Shown in pieces: positions 49,900 to 59,090 of a DNA stretch of 64,000 nt (within the stretch, counting starts at the first letter, position 1; every line of letters begins with the position of its first letter). This DNA comes from Paucibacter sp. KBW04 (GTDB lineage Bacteria > Pseudomonadota > Gammaproteobacteria > Burkholderiales > Burkholderiaceae_C), in the NCBI RefSeq assembly GCF_003852425.1, contig NZ_QAJN01000018.1, positions 47,376 to 111,375 of the forward strand, written 5' to 3'. The translations under genes and the position numbers were made by a program. The notes under the pieces were generated by a model. It worked only from the letters and a program-made list of their open reading frames with translations. It had not been told where the DNA came from and searched no databases.

Positions 49900-50880
49900 A
49901 TGATTGTTCCGGACTTTTGGGCCGAAGCCCGCAAACTGCACCGTTTCGAGGGCCGGCAGATTGCCGTCAGGCGCCTGGGTTGGTCCGAGACCAGCCAGGC
50001 CGATGCCGCCGACATGGCCGAGCAAAGAGCCTCACAGGCGCTCGATCGCCTCCTGGCCGGTGAAAAGCTGGAGCGCTTAGAGCGCAAAGTGGCTTACAAC
50101 GGGGCAGAGGGCGTGCCCATACGCGAGGAGGTGCTGGCTCGGCATGGCGAGGACGTCATCACCCGCAACGCCTACGGCGCGCATTGCCTGAACAGCCCCC
50201 ACGCCTTGTTTGCCGACATCGACTTCGCGCCGCAACGCAGCCTGCGCTGGGGCTTTGCCAGCTTTGGCGTGCTGATGCTGCTCTCCGCTCTGATTGCCCT
50301 GATCTTCCGTCGCCCTGGGGTGTTCGTCTTGCTGCTCCTGCCCGCCATGCTCCTGGCTGCGCCCTTGCGAAATTGGCTGCAAGACGGCTGGACGCGCTTG
50401 CGCGGCGGCCCCGAAGGCATTGCTCGTGCACGCATCCGGCGCTTTCTGGTCGGCCAGCCCGACTGGAGTCTGCGGCTCTACCGCACGCCGGCCGGGCTGC
50501 GCCTCTTGGCAACGCACAAGACCTTCGAGGCCGACTCAGCCGAGGCGCAAGCCTTCTTCGTCGCCGTGGGCGCCGACCCACTTTATGCACGCATGTGCCG
50601 CCGCCAAGGCTGCTTCCGCGCGCGGCTCACAGCCAAGCCTTGGCGCGCCGGTGTTGCCGGGCATATGCGGCCTCGCCCCGGCGTCTGGCCCGTCAGCCCA
50701 GAGCGCTTGCCTCTCCGTGCGGCCTGGGTGGCCGGCTATGAACAAGCCGCCGCCAAGTTCGCCGCCTGCCACTACATCGAGACCCTGGGCGGTGGCGGCA
50801 TAGACCCGCAGGTTTGGGCCACGGTGGGCCTGCACGATAGCGAGGCCAGGGCTTTGAGGACTGAATTGAAGCTGGCTTGA
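49900..50880 (+). CDS. membrane protein of unknown function
   Basis: A 326-residue protein with a central pair of helices (WGFASFGVLMLLSALIALIF; GVFVLLLLPAMLLAAPLRNWL) between two cytoplasmic-looking domains: a charged N-terminus (WAEARKLHRFEGRQIAVRRLGWS, AEQRASQALDRLLAGEKLERLERKVAYNGAEG) and a C-terminal part (GQPDWSLRLYRTPAGLRLLATHKTFEADSAEAQAFFVAVGADPLYARMCRRQGCFRARLTAKPWRAG). ATG 49900 or TTG 49891 could start it. No family is recognised. Confidence 0.75.
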   Translation: MIVPDFWAEARKLHRFEGRQIAVRRLGWSETSQADAADMAEQRASQALDRLLAGEKLERLERKVAYNGAEGVPIREEVLARHGEDVITRNAYGAHCLNSPHALFADIDFAPQRSLRWGFASFGVLMLLSALIALIFRRPGVFVLLLLPAMLLAAPLRNWLQDGWTRLRGGPEGIARARIRRFLVGQPDWSLRLYRTPAGLRLLATHKTFEADSAEAQAFFVAVGADPLYARMCRRQGCFRARLTAKPWRAGVAGHMRPRPGVWPVSPERLPLRAAWVAGYEQAAAKFAACHYIETLGGGGIDPQVWATVGLHDSEARALRTELKLA

Positions 50881-50910
50881 GCGTGCCGGGCAGTGCCAGA
50901 AATCCAAAGA

Positions 50911-51399
50911 ATGAACATCAACGCATCCCCCCAAATCCTGAGTTTGCTGCTCCTGCTGAACCTTGCCAGTGCCTCGGCTTGGGCTCAAACAGGCGGCCTA
51001 CCGCCTGCCAGCCGTACGGCCTACAAATGTGAGAACGGCGGCAAGATCAGTTATTCGGACGCACCTTGCGTGGGTGCAAAGCGCGTCGATCTGGAGCCGA
51101 CTCGCGGCCTGAATAAATCAAGCGGCACTGAGCGCCTGGGGCGCGACGTCGTTCAGGAACGGCAGAACGAAATGCTCGCCGAGGCGGTCAAGCCCATCAC
51201 TGGCATGAACCCGGCGCAGTTTGAAGTTGAGAAACGGAGGGTCTATTTGCCGGCGGCGGTGAAGGCGGAATGCAAAGGCTTAGACCGCCGCATGGCCGAA
51301 GCTGAGGGCCTGGAGCGCGGGTCGAGTGGCCAGAACAGGGTCAATGTCCAAATCGCTCTTTTCAAGATGCGCGCGCGGTTTCAAGAGCTTCGTTGCTAG
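50911..51399 (+). CDS. DUF4124-type exported protein
   Basis: A 162-residue secreted protein with signal peptide ILSLLLLLNLASASAWAQ and a DUF4124-like motif YKCENGGKISYSDAPCVGAK near residue 40. Its C-terminal half is charged and helical (FEVEKRRVYLPAAVKAECKGLDRRMAEAEGLE, IALFKMRARFQELRC). Such proteins are common in betaproteobacteria; the function is unknown. It follows the membrane-protein gene by 30 nt. Confidence 0.8.
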   Translation: MNINASPQILSLLLLLNLASASAWAQTGGLPPASRTAYKCENGGKISYSDAPCVGAKRVDLEPTRGLNKSSGTERLGRDVVQERQNEMLAEAVKPITGMNPAQFEVEKRRVYLPAAVKAECKGLDRRMAEAEGLERGSSGQNRVNVQIALFKMRARFQELRC

Positions 51400-51419
51400 C
51401 GCGGCCGTGCAAAGTTGAC

Positions 51420-52706
51420 TCAGCGCCGCCCAAACATCATCCCCTTCGCCAGCGCCTTCTTCACCGGCGGCATCGCCTGCAAAGCGGCAAGGGCTAGGCC
51501 ACGGGCCATGGGCAATCCAGGCCAGCGCCAGGCGAAGGTCTTGGCGAGGAAATCGGTGGCGACTATCGTGCTCCAGCGGTCGGGGGCGCGGCTCCATTCC
51601 ACGCGCTTGAGCGCGGCTTTGACCAGGGCGGCCTTGTTTTGAATGGCCTCTCCGTTCATGCCGCTTTCGCTGGCGCGGCGCAGTGCGTCCACCAGCGCAA
51701 ACGCGTCGCGCAGGCCGAGGTTGAGGCCTTGGCCGGCCACCGGGTGCAGGGTCTGCGCGGCGTTGCCAATGCGCACGGTGCAGCCGTCCACCAGGGTGCG
51801 CTCGGCGTTCAGGCCCAGGGCAAAGCATTTGAGCGGGCTGATGGCTTGCAGCGGGCCGACCGCTGCGGGCAGCAGTTGTTGGATCACCAGCAGGCGTTGC
51901 GCATCCGTCAGGCCGGCTACTTCGTCCTCGGCCTGCGGCACACACCAGACCAGGGCTGCGCGCCGCTGCAGTTTGCCGTTAGCGTCGGCTTGCGGGCGCA
52001 GAGGCAGCAGGGCCAGCGGGCCGTTGCGGGTGAAGCGCTCATAGGCCACGCCGGCCGGGCTGTCCTCTGCCAGGGTGAGGGTGCCGACCCAGGCGTTCTG
52101 TTGGTAGTCTTGCGTGATGGCCTTGCGGGCTTGGGTCGCGAAGACGCCGCCCTCGGCCACCACGGCGAGGTCATAGCGTTCGGCGATGCCTGCATCCACT
52201 TCGACCCCGGCCTCGCCCAGGGGCTTGATGGCCTGCACCGGCGCGCCGAACCGGTTCGTTAGGCGCTGCGGCTCGGCCGCCACGCGGGCGAGCCAGGCGG
52301 CTTGCAGCGGAGCGACCAGCTGGCCGTAGCTGAGCACGGCGCCCAGCTGGGGCACGCCTTGCTCGGCCGCGCTGATGCGCACCTCGGGCTCTTGGCTGGC
52401 GCCGAAGACCGGGTGCTGCAAGGTGGGCGGGGCCTGGCTGACGCTGACTTGCTGAATCGGCTGGGCCAGGTTGGCGTCCCATAGCCCCAAGCGTTGCAGC
52501 AGTTGCACGCTGCCCAGCGAAAGCGCCAGGGTGCGTGGGTCACCCGAAACATCGCGTTCCAGCGGGCGGGCGTCAAACAGGCTGATGCGTGCCTGCGGCA
52601 GCAATTGGGCGGCCAGCAGGGCCAGGGCGAGGCCGGCGGGGCCGGCGCCGACGACGGCCAGATTCAGCTCTGAGGCATTGGCGTCGGTGTCGTGCAGGGT
52701 GAACAT
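51420..52706 (-). CDS. UbiH/UbiF/Coq6-type FAD-dependent monooxygenase
   Basis: A 428-residue flavin hydroxylase of the ubiquinone-biosynthesis group. The FAD Rossmann motif LAVVGAGPAGLALALLAAQL is at the start, and GDPRTLALSLGSVQLLQRLGLWD and the DxxHxxxPxxGQGLNLGLRDAFALVD-like segment (IGNAAQTLHPVAGQGLNLGL) are near residue 325. It would hydroxylate the aromatic ring of a ubiquinone precursor; which ring position cannot be read from the sequence. It is single, convergent with the DUF4124 gene. Confidence 0.87.
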   Translation of the reverse strand: MFTLHDTDANASELNLAVVGAGPAGLALALLAAQLLPQARISLFDARPLERDVSGDPRTLALSLGSVQLLQRLGLWDANLAQPIQQVSVSQAPPTLQHPVFGASQEPEVRISAAEQGVPQLGAVLSYGQLVAPLQAAWLARVAAEPQRLTNRFGAPVQAIKPLGEAGVEVDAGIAERYDLAVVAEGGVFATQARKAITQDYQQNAWVGTLTLAEDSPAGVAYERFTRNGPLALLPLRPQADANGKLQRRAALVWCVPQAEDEVAGLTDAQRLLVIQQLLPAAVGPLQAISPLKCFALGLNAERTLVDGCTVRIGNAAQTLHPVAGQGLNLGLRDAFALVDALRRASESGMNGEAIQNKAALVKAALKRVEWSRAPDRWSTIVATDFLAKTFAWRWPGLPMARGLALAALQAMPPVKKALAKGMMFGRR

Positions 52707-52796
52707 GGGCGAAGGAAGAGGGCGACTGCAAAAAAGTGCAGGCCCGCCGTGGCGGGCTTGCTCGTCCTTCACTATAGCGGCCAAGGCCTTGGGGGC

Positions 52797-54365
52797 TCAG
52801 GGGCTGCAGTTGCCCCAGTTCACGCCGTCCTTCGAGCATTCCTTGATCGTGGTGCCGTCGGTTTGTGTGCGCGTCTTGACCCAGTTGTTGGCAGAGTCTT
52901 TTTCGAGGATGACGCGCAGCTGGCTGTCGTCGGTTGAGCGCTTGTACCAGCTGTAGGTGTCGATCTTGACGGGCTCCTCGAAGCGGTAGCCGCTGGCGGC
53001 GATGCGTTCCAGCACGGGGCTGAAGTCGAGTTGCCCGCTCTTGCCCTGCAGGTGGTGCCAGTCCTTGAGCCACTGGTGCTCGGCATGCTGCGGCTCAAAG
53101 CGCAGATTGCTGGTGTAGGACACCATGCCCACGCGGTAGTTCACGTAGTACTCGCGCGAGGTGGTGCTGCCGGGTTGGGCATGGGTGGCGCCCATGCAGG
53201 CCAGGGGGTCGGTCTCGGTCTTGGGGTCGTCGTAGTGAACCACCAGCTCAAAGCTGGCGCCGTCTTTCTCCTGCTCCACCGCCTCGTCCAACACGCAGAG
53301 GTAGGGTCGCTCGGCCTCGCCCCAGTTGTAGGCGGTGCGTGTGGTCTTGAGCTTGGCCTTGCCCCAGGCTTGTTCGTCCTGGCTGCGCAGCATCAACACG
53401 CGGGCGGTTTTGCTGAGGTCATCCGCCAGGATCACGCGCTCATGGGTGTAGCCCGAGGGCCGCCACACCGAGGAGGATCGATACCAGGTGCCGGGCAGAT
53501 CGGTTGGGCCGGTGCCTCGGCCACGGTAGACCTCGGAGCGCACAAAGCTGGCGTCGGGGTAGAGGGCATGCAGGGTCTGCTTGTGGGCATAGCCGGCTTT
53601 CAGGCCTTTGACGATGTCCTGGGCCACTTGGTAGCTTTGGCTGTCTTTGGCCTGAATGAAGTCGGCGTAGATGCGAGCCTCAGACAAATTGTGTCGCAGC
53701 ACCAATTCACCCATCACGGTCTTGATTTCATAGACCATGTTCTCGCGCAGGCGCTGATCGGCCTTGAGCTGCTCGCAGCTGTTCATTTGCCCGGAAGCAT
53801 CGCTCAAACGGCTGCGCACCTGGTCCCAGATGGCGGTGGTCAGCGGCGAGATGTGCAGCACCTGGTCGACGCTGAGGGTCTGCAGCTGTGGCGGGACAGC
53901 CATTTGATAGGCCTCTTTGACGGGGCCGCTGTCCTCGTCCACCGCGCCGACGGGAACGTCCACATACAGCGTTGCATAGGGCAGGCAGGCGCGCTGCGCC
54001 TCGTTCAATTCAAGCTGGTAGGCGCCGGCGGCTTTGGACAAGGTGGAGGGCTCGTCCGCATCCTTGCGGTGGTTGCCGTTAATGTCCAGCCACACGGTGG
54101 CGCCGCTGACATAACCGTCAATGACCTTGCCGTTTTGCACGCTAAGCGGTGCAGGCGATGGCGGCGGAGGCGGTGGCGGTGGGGCCGGAGCAGGGATGGG
54201 GGCGGGTGTGGGTGCGGGGCTGGCGCTCGAACTTCCGCCGCCGCCTCCTCCGCAGCCCGTCAGGGCGAGGCTGAGTGCAGCGCTGATCCACAAGGGGGCT
54301 GCACGCATTGCCGTGAGTCCGCCCGTTTGCCCGGTGCCCGGGCCCGCTTCGATCGCCTGATTCAT
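52797..54365 (-). CDS. large lipoprotein with Gly-rich and Pro-rich tether
   Basis: A 522-residue lipoprotein with an unusually long N-region of 20 residues before the hydrophobic core (LWISAALSLALTGC). After the Cys come six Gly, then Ser, then a Pro/Ala-rich tether, followed by a calcium-loop-like segment (VWLDINGNHRKDADEPS) and a large domain of unknown family (QVLHISPLTTAIWDQVRSRL, GLKAGYAHKQTLHALYPDASFVRSEVYRGRGTGPTD, TIKECSKDGVNWGNCSP at the end). It is monocistronic. GGAAGG 6 nt upstream supports the ATG at 54365. Confidence 0.8.
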   Translation of the reverse strand: MNQAIEAGPGTGQTGGLTAMRAAPLWISAALSLALTGCGGGGGGSSSASPAPTPAPIPAPAPPPPPPPPSPAPLSVQNGKVIDGYVSGATVWLDINGNHRKDADEPSTLSKAAGAYQLELNEAQRACLPYATLYVDVPVGAVDEDSGPVKEAYQMAVPPQLQTLSVDQVLHISPLTTAIWDQVRSRLSDASGQMNSCEQLKADQRLRENMVYEIKTVMGELVLRHNLSEARIYADFIQAKDSQSYQVAQDIVKGLKAGYAHKQTLHALYPDASFVRSEVYRGRGTGPTDLPGTWYRSSSVWRPSGYTHERVILADDLSKTARVLMLRSQDEQAWGKAKLKTTRTAYNWGEAERPYLCVLDEAVEQEKDGASFELVVHYDDPKTETDPLACMGATHAQPGSTTSREYYVNYRVGMVSYTSNLRFEPQHAEHQWLKDWHHLQGKSGQLDFSPVLERIAASGYRFEEPVKIDTYSWYKRSTDDSQLRVILEKDSANNWVKTRTQTDGTTIKECSKDGVNWGNCSP

Positions 54366-54599
54366 TCTTGCCTTCCAGCCTTTCTCTGATGACGAAAGCG
54401 CGGGATTCTAGGAAGCGGCCTTGTCTGGACTTCAGGGGTTTGCCCTGAATTCGGCATTGACGCAGCAGTGAAAATTTGCTCGTGCGATGTGCGCACACAT
54501 TGCCGGGGCGCTGGGAACGGTCTTGTCGCGGCGGCGCCAGCGCAGCGCAGCTCACTCGGTTAGGCTTATGAATTGCCAAGCCACAAGAGGATGCCTCCT

Positions 54600-55583
54600 A
54601 TGCAATACCGTCGTTTGGGCCGCAGCGGCCTGCAAGTCTCCGAGCTGTCGCTGGGCTCCTGGATCACGTATCACAACCAGGTGGACACCCGGGCCGCCAC
54701 CGAGATGCTGGCCCAGGCCTTCGATGCCGGCGTGAACTTCTTCGACAACGCCGAGGTCTATGCCAACGGCCACAGCGAGCTGGTGATGGGCGAGGCCTTC
54801 AAGGCCTTGAAGTGGCCGCGCCTGAACTACATCGTCTCCACCAAGTTTTACTGGGGCCTGGCCTTTGAGGGCAATCGCGTCAATCGCAAGGACACGCTGA
54901 ACCGCAAATACCTGATGCAGGCCATCGACGGCTCGCTCTCGCGCCTGCAGCTGGACTTCATCGACCTCGTCTACTGCCACCGCCCCGACCCGCATACGCC
55001 GATTGAAGAAACCGTGCGCGCGATGAGCGACATGATCACCCAGGGCAAGGCGCTGTACTGGGGCACCAGCGAATGGTCGGCCGCTGACATCCGCGCCGCC
55101 TGGGAGATTGCCGAGCGCCACCACCTGCACAAGCCCGTGATGGAGCAGCCGCAGTACAACCTGCTGCACCGCCGCCGCGTCGAGAACGAATACGCCCGCC
55201 TGTACGAAGACATCGGCCTGGGTCTGACGACCTGGAGCCCGCTGGCCTCCGGCCTGCTGACCGGCAAGTACAAGAGCGGCCAGGCCCCGGCCGGCAGCCG
55301 TGGCGCGATGGAAAACATGGCCTTCCTGCGCGACGGCCTGCTGGACCCCGCCCGCAACGCGGCCGTGGCCAAGCTGGAAGGCATCGCCGCTGAGCTGGGC
55401 GGTAATGTGGCGCAGCTGGCGATTGCCTGGGCCAATAAGAACCCGCATGTGTCCACCGTGATCCTGGGCGCCAGCAAGGCGGCTCAGCTGACGGACAACC
55501 TGGGCGCCCTGGCCCTGACGCCCAAGCTGACGCCCGAGGTGTTGGAACGGATTGATGCGGCGACGCAGGGTTTGGTGAAGTAA
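54600..55583 (+). CDS. aldo/keto reductase (voltage-gated K+ channel beta-subunit type)
   Basis: A 327-residue NADPH-dependent TIM-barrel reductase. Visible are [35 protein letters not shown] (catalytic Asp/Tyr region), [24 protein letters not shown] (His) and the cofactor loop [20 protein letters not shown]. This subfamily (KCAB/YghZ-like) reduces aldehydes, including methylglyoxal-type compounds. The ATG at 54600 has AGAGG 9 nt upstream; the ATG at 54591 would leave no spacing. Confidence 0.92.
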   Translation: MQYRRLGRSGLQVSELSLGSWITYHNQVDTRAATEMLAQAFDAGVNFFDNAEVYANGHSELVMGEAFKALKWPRLNYIVSTKFYWGLAFEGNRVNRKDTLNRKYLMQAIDGSLSRLQLDFIDLVYCHRPDPHTPIEETVRAMSDMITQGKALYWGTSEWSAADIRAAWEIAERHHLHKPVMEQPQYNLLHRRRVENEYARLYEDIGLGLTTWSPLASGLLTGKYKSGQAPAGSRGAMENMAFLRDGLLDPARNAAVAKLEGIAAELGGNVAQLAIAWANKNPHVSTVILGASKAAQLTDNLGALALTPKLTPEVLERIDAATQGLVK

Positions 55584-55827
55584 GCGAGGTGCGGCCTGAG
55601 TACAGCTCGGGCCGCTTGATTTGAAGAGGCGGGGATGACTTCATCGGAAGCGCTGGCGCTTCGTGTTGAGTAACCCGCTTCAGGAGTTCTCGCGTCGGGC
55701 CTTGGACGAACTGGTTCGACTGCAGGATGTTGGGAACCCATCCCAAGTTTGTGCGTAGATCAGACCCAGAGTGCGGGGGCAGAATCTATTCCTTCAGTTG
55801 GGCTCAACAAGAGAAGAGGCTCCCCCC

Positions 55828-56235
55828 ATGGCCGAGAACAAAACCCAAGCCACCGCCGCCGACCCCCAGGCCTATCTGGCCACGATTGCCGATGAAGCAA
55901 GGCGCCAAGATTGCGCCGCCTTGCTCGCGCTGATGAGCAAGGCGACGAAGGCGCCTGCCGTGATGTGGGGCTCGGCCATCGTGGGTTTCGGCCTGCACAA
56001 ATACCCGCTTGCCGGTGGCAAGCAGGGTGAGATTTGCGCGGTGGGTTTTTCCTCCCGCAAATCGGACATCTCGATTTACGGCGTGGCCGACAGCGAGCAG
56101 GCCGAGGCCTTGCTCGCTCAGCTGGGCTATCACAAGCGCGGCAAGGGCTGCCTCTATATCCGCCGCCTGGCGGAGGTGGACCTCAAGGTGCTGGAGCAGT
56201 TGCTGGCCCAGGCCTTCAAGCGCAAGAGCAACTGA
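55828..56235 (+). CDS. DUF1801 domain protein
   Basis: A 135-residue soluble protein of the DUF1801 fold (LALMSKATKAPAVMWGSAIVGFGLHKYPLAGGKQGEICAVGFSSRKSDISIYG, LAQLGYHKRGKGCLYIRRLAEVDLKVLEQLLAQAF). The function is unknown; related proteins resemble YdhG/frataxin-like iron-binding folds. The ATG at 55828 starts MAENKTQA. Its last 75 bp and a little downstream sequence recur as a truncated copy at 58227-58310. Confidence 0.85.
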   Translation: MAENKTQATAADPQAYLATIADEARRQDCAALLALMSKATKAPAVMWGSAIVGFGLHKYPLAGGKQGEICAVGFSSRKSDISIYGVADSEQAEALLAQLGYHKRGKGCLYIRRLAEVDLKVLEQLLAQAFKRKSN

Positions 56236-56363
56236 GGCCGACTCCGGGCTGCAGGGCATCGTCCACAGCCGGGTTTGAGGCAAACAGCTTCATCCGCACG
56301 CACTTTCTGGGCGAGGCTGCCGTTAGGATGGCCCGCCACACCACGCTTAGCGCCACCCACCCC

Positions 56364-57596
56364 ATGTCCATTGCCGCCCTGCCGACCCTGCTTGTTTTTT
56401 CCGCGGCCGCTGTGGCCCCTGTTCTGGGCATGCGGCTGCGCAAACTGGGTCTGCCAGCGGTCGTGATCGAGTTGGCCTTGGGTGTCTTGCTCGGCCCGCA
56501 GGTGCTGGCCTGGGTGGAGATCAACAGCACCCTCGAAGCCATGGCAGGACTGGGGATGGCCATGCTGTTCTTCCTGGCCGGCTGCGAGATCGATCTGCCC
56601 GCCATTCAGGGCCGGCCTTTGCGCGGGGCGCTCTCGGCCTGGCTGCTGAGCTTGGGGCTGGGCATGGGCCTGGCCTGGCTGGGCTTGCAAGAGGGCTGGC
56701 TCTCGGGCAGCACCGCGGCCCTGGTGGTCGGCCTTGCGTTTTCCAGCACGGCCTTGGGCATTCTGGTGCCCATGCTGCGCGATGCCGAGGTGCTGGACAG
56801 CTTCTTCGGCCGGCAGGTCATGGCCGCTGGCGTGGTGGGGGAGCTGGGGCCCATCTTGTTGATGTCGGTGCTGCTCTCGACCCGCTTTGGCGCCGGCCAG
56901 CAAAGCCTGCTGGTGCTGGCCTTCTTGCTGCTGGTCTTGCTGCTGGCCTGGGCGCTGGCGCGGCGCGTGCGCATACCGCGTTATCTCCAGGCCTTGCAAC
57001 GCGCGCTCACGCAGTCCAGTCAATTGCCTGTGCGCATCGCCATGCTGCTGCTGTGCTTGCTGGCCTATCTGGCCGAGTCCTTTGAAATCGATTTGGCCCT
57101 GGGGGCGTTGGCGGCGGGCATGATTGTTCGGGTGTTGACCCAGGACTCGCCGACGCATCTTTTGCAGGAGAAGCTCGATGGCATCGGCTTTGGCTTCTTG
57201 GTGCCGATCTTCTTCGTCTGCAGCGGGGTCAAGCTGGATGTTGCCGCCGTTCTCGGCAGTGCTTCCGGTTGGCGCTTGACCGGCCTGTGCCTGGCCGGCT
57301 TGTTGCTGGCCCATCTGCCCATGTTTTTGCTTGGGCTGCGCCGCATGCCTGCGCGCGAGGCCTTGGGCTTGAGCTTGTTGTCCGCCACCACGCTGTCCCT
57401 GATCGTGGCCATGACCGGCATCGCGCGCGAGAGCGGGCGCATGAATTCCGCTGAGGCGGGGGCGCTCGTTATGGCGGGGGTGCTGTCCGTGGTCTTGCTG
57501 CCCCGCCTGGCTTCGTTTGCCTTGCGCAAGGTCTTTAAGCAGCCCCAGCCTGTGGCCAAGCATGCCTCTCCCTACACCGACCAGGACGGTTTGTAG
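56364..57596 (+). CDS. Kef-type cation:proton antiporter
   Basis: A 410-residue membrane protein of the CPA2 group with about twelve helices. Typical segments are VIELALGVLLGPQVLAWV, GMAMLFFLAGCEIDLPAI, LVVGLAFSSTALGILVPMLRDAEV, FEIDLALGALAAGMIV and GFGFLVPIFFVCSGVKLDVAAVL. No KTN/TrkA-N nucleotide-binding domain is attached, so regulation differs from KefB/C. The ATG at 56364 begins the first helix; the frame upstream overlaps the DUF1801 gene and is noise. Confidence 0.9.
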   Translation: MSIAALPTLLVFSAAAVAPVLGMRLRKLGLPAVVIELALGVLLGPQVLAWVEINSTLEAMAGLGMAMLFFLAGCEIDLPAIQGRPLRGALSAWLLSLGLGMGLAWLGLQEGWLSGSTAALVVGLAFSSTALGILVPMLRDAEVLDSFFGRQVMAAGVVGELGPILLMSVLLSTRFGAGQQSLLVLAFLLLVLLLAWALARRVRIPRYLQALQRALTQSSQLPVRIAMLLLCLLAYLAESFEIDLALGALAAGMIVRVLTQDSPTHLLQEKLDGIGFGFLVPIFFVCSGVKLDVAAVLGSASGWRLTGLCLAGLLLAHLPMFLLGLRRMPAREALGLSLLSATTLSLIVAMTGIARESGRMNSAEAGALVMAGVLSVVLLPRLASFALRKVFKQPQPVAKHASPYTDQDGL

Positions 57597-57634
57597 GCGC
57601 CCGCAGACGAGCGCCTTGCCCGGCCGGAGGGTTC

Positions 57635-57943
57635 TCAGTCTTTCTTATCCTTCTTCGCGTTTTTCTTCTTGCCTTGCCGCAAATCGGCCTTGGCCTTTCT
57701 AACCATGGCGTAGCAGTCCATATCGGGCAGGGGGTTGAGGTCGACCAACTTGGCCTCGGCCTGCACGAGGTGGGCCAAGGCTTTGTTGCGCGCCCCCAGG
57801 GTGTAGTCGTCCTTGTGATCTTGAATGGTTTGGCGCGTCTCTTCGATTTCTTCCTTGCAACTCTTGGCGGCCGCGGCTGTGGACCCGAGGGTCAGCAGCG
57901 CGAGCAGGCCAGCTAAAACAGTTCGTTCAAAGGCAGTGTGCAT
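57635..57943 (-). CDS. small exported lysine-rich protein
   Basis: A 102-residue protein with signal peptide TVLAGLLALLTLGSTAAAA and a helical mature part (KSCKEEIEETRQTIQDHKDDYTLGARNKALAHLVQAEAKLVDLNPLPDMDCYAMVRKAKADL) ending in a run of Lys. Two Cys may form a disulfide. The periplasmic role is unknown. GGGAGA precedes the ATG at 57943. Confidence 0.7.
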   Translation of the reverse strand: MHTAFERTVLAGLLALLTLGSTAAAAKSCKEEIEETRQTIQDHKDDYTLGARNKALAHLVQAEAKLVDLNPLPDMDCYAMVRKAKADLRQGKKKNAKKDKKD

Positions 57944-58006
57944 CGCAGATTCTCCCAATCGTGGATTGAAACAAGGGTGGGCCAAACGGCTGGCGGGTGG
58001 CGGGGC

Positions 58007-58226
58007 TCAGAAGGGGTGGCCGAAGCGCAGATAGAAGCCGCGATTGCCGCTCTTGCCCTGGGCAAATTCTGCGCTGACCAAAAAGGTTTTCCTTGGGTTT
58101 AATCATCGGATACAGATGCTCTGCATTTCAGGCTTGGCCGTCACCAAACCGGCAGCTCAATCCGGCGAAGGCTTTGAGGCCCCATTGGGGGCGGAGCATG
58201 TAGCGATCTTCCAGCTCGAAGCTGAG
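58007..58226 (-). pseudogene. remnant of an outer-membrane beta-barrel gene (3' end)
   Basis: On the minus strand, 58007-58102 reads ...KTFLVSAEFAQGKSGNRGFY, then LRFGHPF and a stop: the last strands of a BamA/D15-type barrel with the C-terminal Phe used for membrane insertion. Further upstream in another frame is ALSFELEDRYMLRPQWGLKA, then FAGLSCRFGDGQA and a stop. The two pieces are out of frame and there is no start or POTRA region, so this is a decayed fragment. It abuts a second copy of the DUF1801 3' end at 58227. The exact barrel family is uncertain. Confidence 0.55.
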
Positions 58227-58310
58227 GGCGTGGCGGAGGTGGATCTCAAGGTGTTGGAGCAGTTGCTGGCCCAGGCCTTCAAGCGCAAGAGCGCGTGAGG
58301 CCTACTCCTT
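58227..58310 (+). pseudogene. duplicated 3' fragment of the DUF1801 gene
   Basis: About 75 bp that match the end of the gene at 55828-56235 nearly base for base (AEVDLKVLEQLLAQAFKRKS then stop) and continue through GAGGCC-ACTCC past the stop. It has no start or body. It is joined to barrel-gene debris on its left and overlaps the stop of the next minus-strand gene on its right. The apparent 84-residue plus-strand ORF at 58044-58298 is a chimera of both fragments. Confidence 0.85.
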
Positions 58311-59051
58311 GCTATACGTCATCGGAAACCCGAGGCTTTCCGTGCGCAAGGTCTTGGGCCCAACAGGCCGCAGTTCCATGCGTTCAAAGCCCACGGGGAT
58401 GATGTAGCGCTCGTCGTCGATGGCGAAGGCGGCGATGCGAGCTTGCGCGCGTTGGGCGGGCACATCCAGCCATTGCCAGTCGCTCTGCTGGCCCTTGGGG
58501 CGCAGGCCGACGCGAACCCAGGCTTCATCCGCCGCCATGGCCACGGTGGCGTCACCACGGCGGTCGGTCACGGCCGTGGCTGTCTTGCCGGAGCGAGCCT
58601 GAAACATCACCTCCATATTCGCGGCCGGGCCGACCTGGGGTTTGCCGACGATAGCGACCCAAGTCCCCTCGGCGGCAGGTTTGCGAATTCTCAGCTCGTC
58701 TTCCTCGAACAGACGGAACTTCGGCGCTTGGCTGGGCTTGGCGCTGGTCAGGGTGATGGTTTGATCTTTGAGCGTCCAGCGGCCCTGGGCTTGTTGGTCC
58801 ATCGCGCCGTAGCTGATCATCCAGGCAAAGCTTCCGTCGGCGCGCAAGAGCAGCTCGGAGCCCATCTCCATCTGGCCTTTCAAATAGTAGTGCCCCACCC
58901 ACTCCGCAGCGGGCTCGGCTGCTTTGGGCTTGAGGGTGGCGCTCTGGTTTGCGGTGTTCTGGGCCTGGCTGCTGCCGGAAGAGAGGATCAGCAGTGCGGC
59001 AAGCGCATTGAGCAGACTTGCTTTGGTTTTGACTTGAGTAAGGGATTTCAT
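58302..59051 (-). CDS. exported protein of unknown function
   Basis: A 249-residue secreted protein (signal SLLNALAALLILSSGSSQAQ). The N-terminal part WVGHYYLKGQMEMGSELLLRADGSFAWMISYGAMDQQAQGRWTLKDQTITLTS looks like a small lipocalin- or Ig-like strand domain that appears in many uncharacterised betaproteobacterial proteins. Its stop codon lies inside the duplicated DUF1801 fragment, so its last residues may have been created by that rearrangement. ATG 59051 is used. Confidence 0.75.
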   Translation of the reverse strand: MKSLTQVKTKASLLNALAALLILSSGSSQAQNTANQSATLKPKAAEPAAEWVGHYYLKGQMEMGSELLLRADGSFAWMISYGAMDQQAQGRWTLKDQTITLTSAKPSQAPKFRLFEEDELRIRKPAAEGTWVAIVGKPQVGPAANMEVMFQARSGKTATAVTDRRGDATVAMAADEAWVRVGLRPKGQQSDWQWLDVPAQRAQARIAAFAIDDERYIIPVGFERMELRPVGPKTLRTESLGFPMTYSKE

Positions 59052-59090
59052 GTGCCCATCATGGCGCAAATTTGCCGCCTAATTGCGACG

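Noticed and set aside
56154-57563. Minus-strand ORF of 469 codons opposite the Kef-type antiporter
   Set aside because: Dominated by Gln, Gly and His with no domain; the membrane helices are on the plus strand.
58044-58298. 84-residue plus-strand ORF
   Set aside because: Its C-terminus is the duplicated DUF1801 tail and its N-terminus is antisense to barrel-gene debris; it is a chimera with no ribosome-binding site.
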